The notes under the pieces are model-generated. The model saw only the letters and a program-made list of their open reading frames with translations. It ran no database searches and had not been told where the DNA came from. The position numbers were made by a program, and so were the translations under genes. Positions 39,007-40,853 of a stretch of DNA of 40,853 bases are shown in pieces. The stretch lies in contig CAZRIZ010000004.1 in assembly GCA_964600285.1 (NCBI GenBank), positions 1 through 40,853 on the forward strand. Reading direction: 5' to 3'. Within the stretch, counting starts at the first letter, position 1; each line of letters begins with the position of its first letter. Source of the DNA: CAZRIZ01 sp964600285 (lineage in GTDB: Bacteria; Patescibacteriota; Saccharimonadia; Saccharimonadales; Saccharimonadaceae).

Positions 39007-40853
39007 ATGAAACGCCTTTTACAAAAAATTAAATCCGTAGTGATGTTGTTGTTGACGGTTTTTATCAGTCTGCCGCTACAGGCGCTGACTGCTTATGCCG
39101 CTGGACCAGATGATGTCACGGTGAGTAAGATTGCTCAGCCAGTTGATGGTATGGTCAACCAGTGGGATGTGACTCTGCAAGTTTTAAGCGGCTACACTGA
39201 TAAGACATCAGATACAGTATTGGTCATCGATCGTTCAGGAAGCATGACCCAAGGCGGAACTGGCGGCAAAACAAAGATGCAAAATGCTAAGGATGCCGCG
39301 AATGACTTTATTGATGCGCTTTTGCCAACTGGAAACACGACAAATCGCATAGCAATCGTCTCTTTTGCTGGTGACGTCACAAAAGAGATTGGCTTTACTG
39401 GCGCGTCTGGTAAAACTAATTTGAAATCGAAAGTAAATGGTCTATCCGCCAATGGAGGTACTTACACGCAGCTAGCCATTCATAGCGCGCAAGAATACAT
39501 CGAAAGCTCAACGGCCGATTTCAAAAATATCGTTCTTCTCTCTGACGGCGAGCCAACCTATAGTACGGAAATTACTGGGCTATGTAGCCATTTAACTGGA
39601 GCCAACGCCTGGGTAACTGGCAACGAAACAAACACCAATGTGACTCATGCAGCTTATAACAACCATGTCGAGAGAGTCGGCAGTGGTAATAGCGGAACTG
39701 GCCCCTCTGTGAATTGTGGCTCGTTGTTCAACCCACAGAACTACCTCTACAATCACGGCAACAGCACTATTGCCGAAGCCGGCTTTGCAAAAAATTCGGC
39801 CACAGCCCCAACAATTTATACCATAGCTCTAAGTGCTGGCGATTATGGTAACGCCGTATTAAATCAAGTTGCCTCGCCTGGCAAGGCTTATACAGGAAAC
39901 GCCTCTGATCTAGCGGCAATTTTTGCTGAAATTGCTGGTGAAATTAGCATATTTGTTAAAAACCCTTCGGTAACTGACTATATGGCACCGGGAGTAGTGG
40001 TTGAAAGCATCGTGTCGGGTAGTGGCGCAACAATATCTGCTAACCGGAAAGTGCTTAACTGGACGCCAGAATTTAGTTGGGATAGTGTAGTTGGTAAATT
40101 CGTTGCTGAGCTAACTTATCGGGTGAAGCTTGATGAAGCCATCTTGAGCGCTGGCCACGACATGGATGGTAATTATCCAGCTAACAGTCAGGCGACTTTA
40201 AACTATAATGGTGATCAATCAGTCGATTTTCCAGTACCAACTATTAATCCAGTTTTTGTAACAATCAAAAAAGACCTATCTGGCGATGAATGCGTTGGAT
40301 GTAAATTTACTTTTGCAGTTACCGGTGGCGGTGAGACAAAAAACTATACCGTAGCGGCCAATGAAACAATTACTCTTTATCATCCGATGAAAGTTGGTGG
40401 GTACACAATTAGCGAGGTCAGCGCTGTTGACGAATCTGGTCAGGTAATGTCTCTTGAGCAATACGACCTTTCGCTCGATAAAACTGGATATACTCTGGTG
40501 CTAGGTGGTAACGATCAAGCCGTAACGGCCACCAACTCACTTAAAACACGTACCATTTCAGTTGAGAAGAAATGGACTGGTAAGCCTGGAACTAGCGCTG
40601 AAGTGACTCTTTATGCCGATGGTGTGTCGACTGGTGAAACTGCTGTTTTGACTGCTAATAAATCTTGGAAGCATACTTTTGCCAACCTGCGTAAGTTTAA
40701 TCGCAATGGGTTGGAAATTAATTATACTGTTGTTGAAACTAGGATTGATGGTTACGAAGAGCCAACCTACTCTGGTAATATGACTGGCGGTTTAATCGTT
40801 ACCAACACCTACCAACCAGCTCAAATTAGCGTTACTGGCCAGAAGGTCTGGCA
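39007..40853 (+). CDS. Large secreted adhesin with vWA and Cna_B-type domains (3' end outside window)
   Basis: The frame is open from ATG 39007 to the end of the window (615 codons). Residues 1-31 form a signal peptide ('MKRLLQKIKSVVMLLLTVF', then 'ALTAYA'). Residues ~70-320 are a von Willebrand A domain with the metal site Asp75-x-Ser77-x-Ser79 ('VIDRSGSM'), a Thr in 'NGGTYTQ' and Asp in 'LLSDGEPT'. A beta-rich linker follows (~320-415), then a SpaA/Cna_B-like region ('VTIKKDLSGDECVGCKF', ~417-510) and a typical Cna_B repeat from ~514 ('ISVEKKWTGKPG', 'YTVVETRIDGYE', 'IVTNTYQP'); another begins at the window's end ('ISVTGQKVW'). The layout is that of tip adhesins of Gram-positive surface pili. 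Host attachment is the natural inference. The anchor is beyond the window. Confidence 0.93.
   Translation, partial: MKRLLQKIKSVVMLLLTVFISLPLQALTAYAAGPDDVTVSKIAQPVDGMVNQWDVTLQVLSGYTDKTSDTVLVIDRSGSMTQGGTGGKTKMQNAKDAANDFIDALLPTGNTTNRIAIVSFAGDVTKEIGFTGASGKTNLKSKVNGLSANGGTYTQLAIHSAQEYIESSTADFKNIVLLSDGEPTYSTEITGLCSHLTGANAWVTGNETNTNVTHAAYNNHVERVGSGNSGTGPSVNCGSLFNPQNYLYNHGNSTIAEAGFAKNSATAPTIYTIALSAGDYGNAVLNQVASPGKAYTGNASDLAAIFAEIAGEISIFVKNPSVTDYMAPGVVVESIVSGSGATISANRKVLNWTPEFSWDSVVGKFVAELTYRVKLDEAILSAGHDMDGNYPANSQATLNYNGDQSVDFPVPTINPVFVTIKKDLSGDECVGCKFTFAVTGGGETKNYTVAANETITLYHPMKVGGYTISEVSAVDESGQVMSLEQYDLSLDKTGYTLVLGGNDQAVTATNSLKTRTISVEKKWTGKPGTSAEVTLYADGVSTGETAVLTANKSWKHTFANLRKFNRNGLEINYTVVETRIDGYEEPTYSGNMTGGLIVTNTYQPAQISVTGQKVW

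Noticed and set aside
39192..39452. Minus-strand frame of 86 codons within the vWA gene
   Set aside because: It is the shadow of the vWA domain, whose plus-strand frame has a signal peptide and an intact metal-binding site.
1..40853. Alternative genetic code (UGA as Gly)
   Set aside because: UGA terminates the lamin-tail and pilN genes at positions supported by overlap with the next start, and no conserved gene has internal UGA.
1..40853. CRISPR arrays, insertion sequences, prophage genes
   Set aside because: No regularly spaced repeats, transposase, integrase or phage structural genes were seen on either strand.

Overview
The window looks like a chromosomal segment from a Patescibacteria/CPR organism, most likely Candidatus Saccharibacteria (TM7). 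The evidence is short intergenic spaces, a phosphoketolase and acetate kinase pair in place of obvious upper glycolysis genes, a pilB-C-M-N-O type IV pilus cluster, surface proteins with Cys-rich and FN3-type repeats, and no ribosomal or biosynthetic operons. UGA is used as a stop codon (for example at 6731 and at the pilN stop), which argues against the UGA-recoding CPR lineages (Gracilibacteria, Absconditabacteria). The assignment is inferred from gene content; no 16S rRNA gene is present.

Layout. 1-765: end of a secreted FN3 protein. 893-1582: Prx6-type peroxiredoxin. 1646-4040 (minus): a flavoprotein of the disulfide-reductase family that lacks its redox cysteines, a stand-alone ATP-cone protein and a membrane protein. 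4150-7204: yebC, a lamin-tail surface protein and ruvC. 7266-9930: MacB/FtsX-type ABC pair. 10142-10714: an AT-rich XRE regulator that looks foreign. 10739-13270: ruvA, ruvB and a PH-domain membrane protein. 13252-13635 (minus): type IV pilin. 13739-15439: recA-recX. 15436-21487 (minus): PRC-barrel protein and the pilus assembly genes, with a 100-N assembly gap inside pilN. 21559-27877: tilS, ftsH, murJ and lepA, the last split by a frameshift. 27985-30238: guanylate kinase, a small membrane protein, and hrcA-grpE behind a CIRCE operator. 30282-37783: phosphoketolase, the class Ib ribonucleotide reductase operon (redoxin, nrdI, nrdE, nrdF) and acetate kinase. 37857-38777: a protein with a LuxS/M16-like HxxEH motif. 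39007 to the end: start of a large vWA/Cna_B adhesin.

How the genes fit together. Xfp and AckA would yield ATP and acetate from pentose phosphates. The nrd operon supplies dNTPs; its large subunit lacks the ATP-cone, while a free ATP-cone protein is encoded elsewhere in the window. RuvABC, RecA and RecX handle recombination. The pili, vWA/Cna_B, lamin-tail and FN3 proteins suit an episymbiont that attaches to a host cell.

The most general signal is regulatory. Many genes have an (often extended) -10 box, TGN-TATAAT, whose last base lies only 7-8 nt before the start codon. The predicted transcript then begins at or within a base or two of the ATG, so leaderless mRNAs appear common here, alongside a second class of genes with good Shine-Dalgarno sites. 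No rRNA, tRNA, CRISPR array or insertion sequence was seen. No stretch longer than 300 bases lacks a gene; the largest non-coding spaces are 38778-39006 and 9931-10141.
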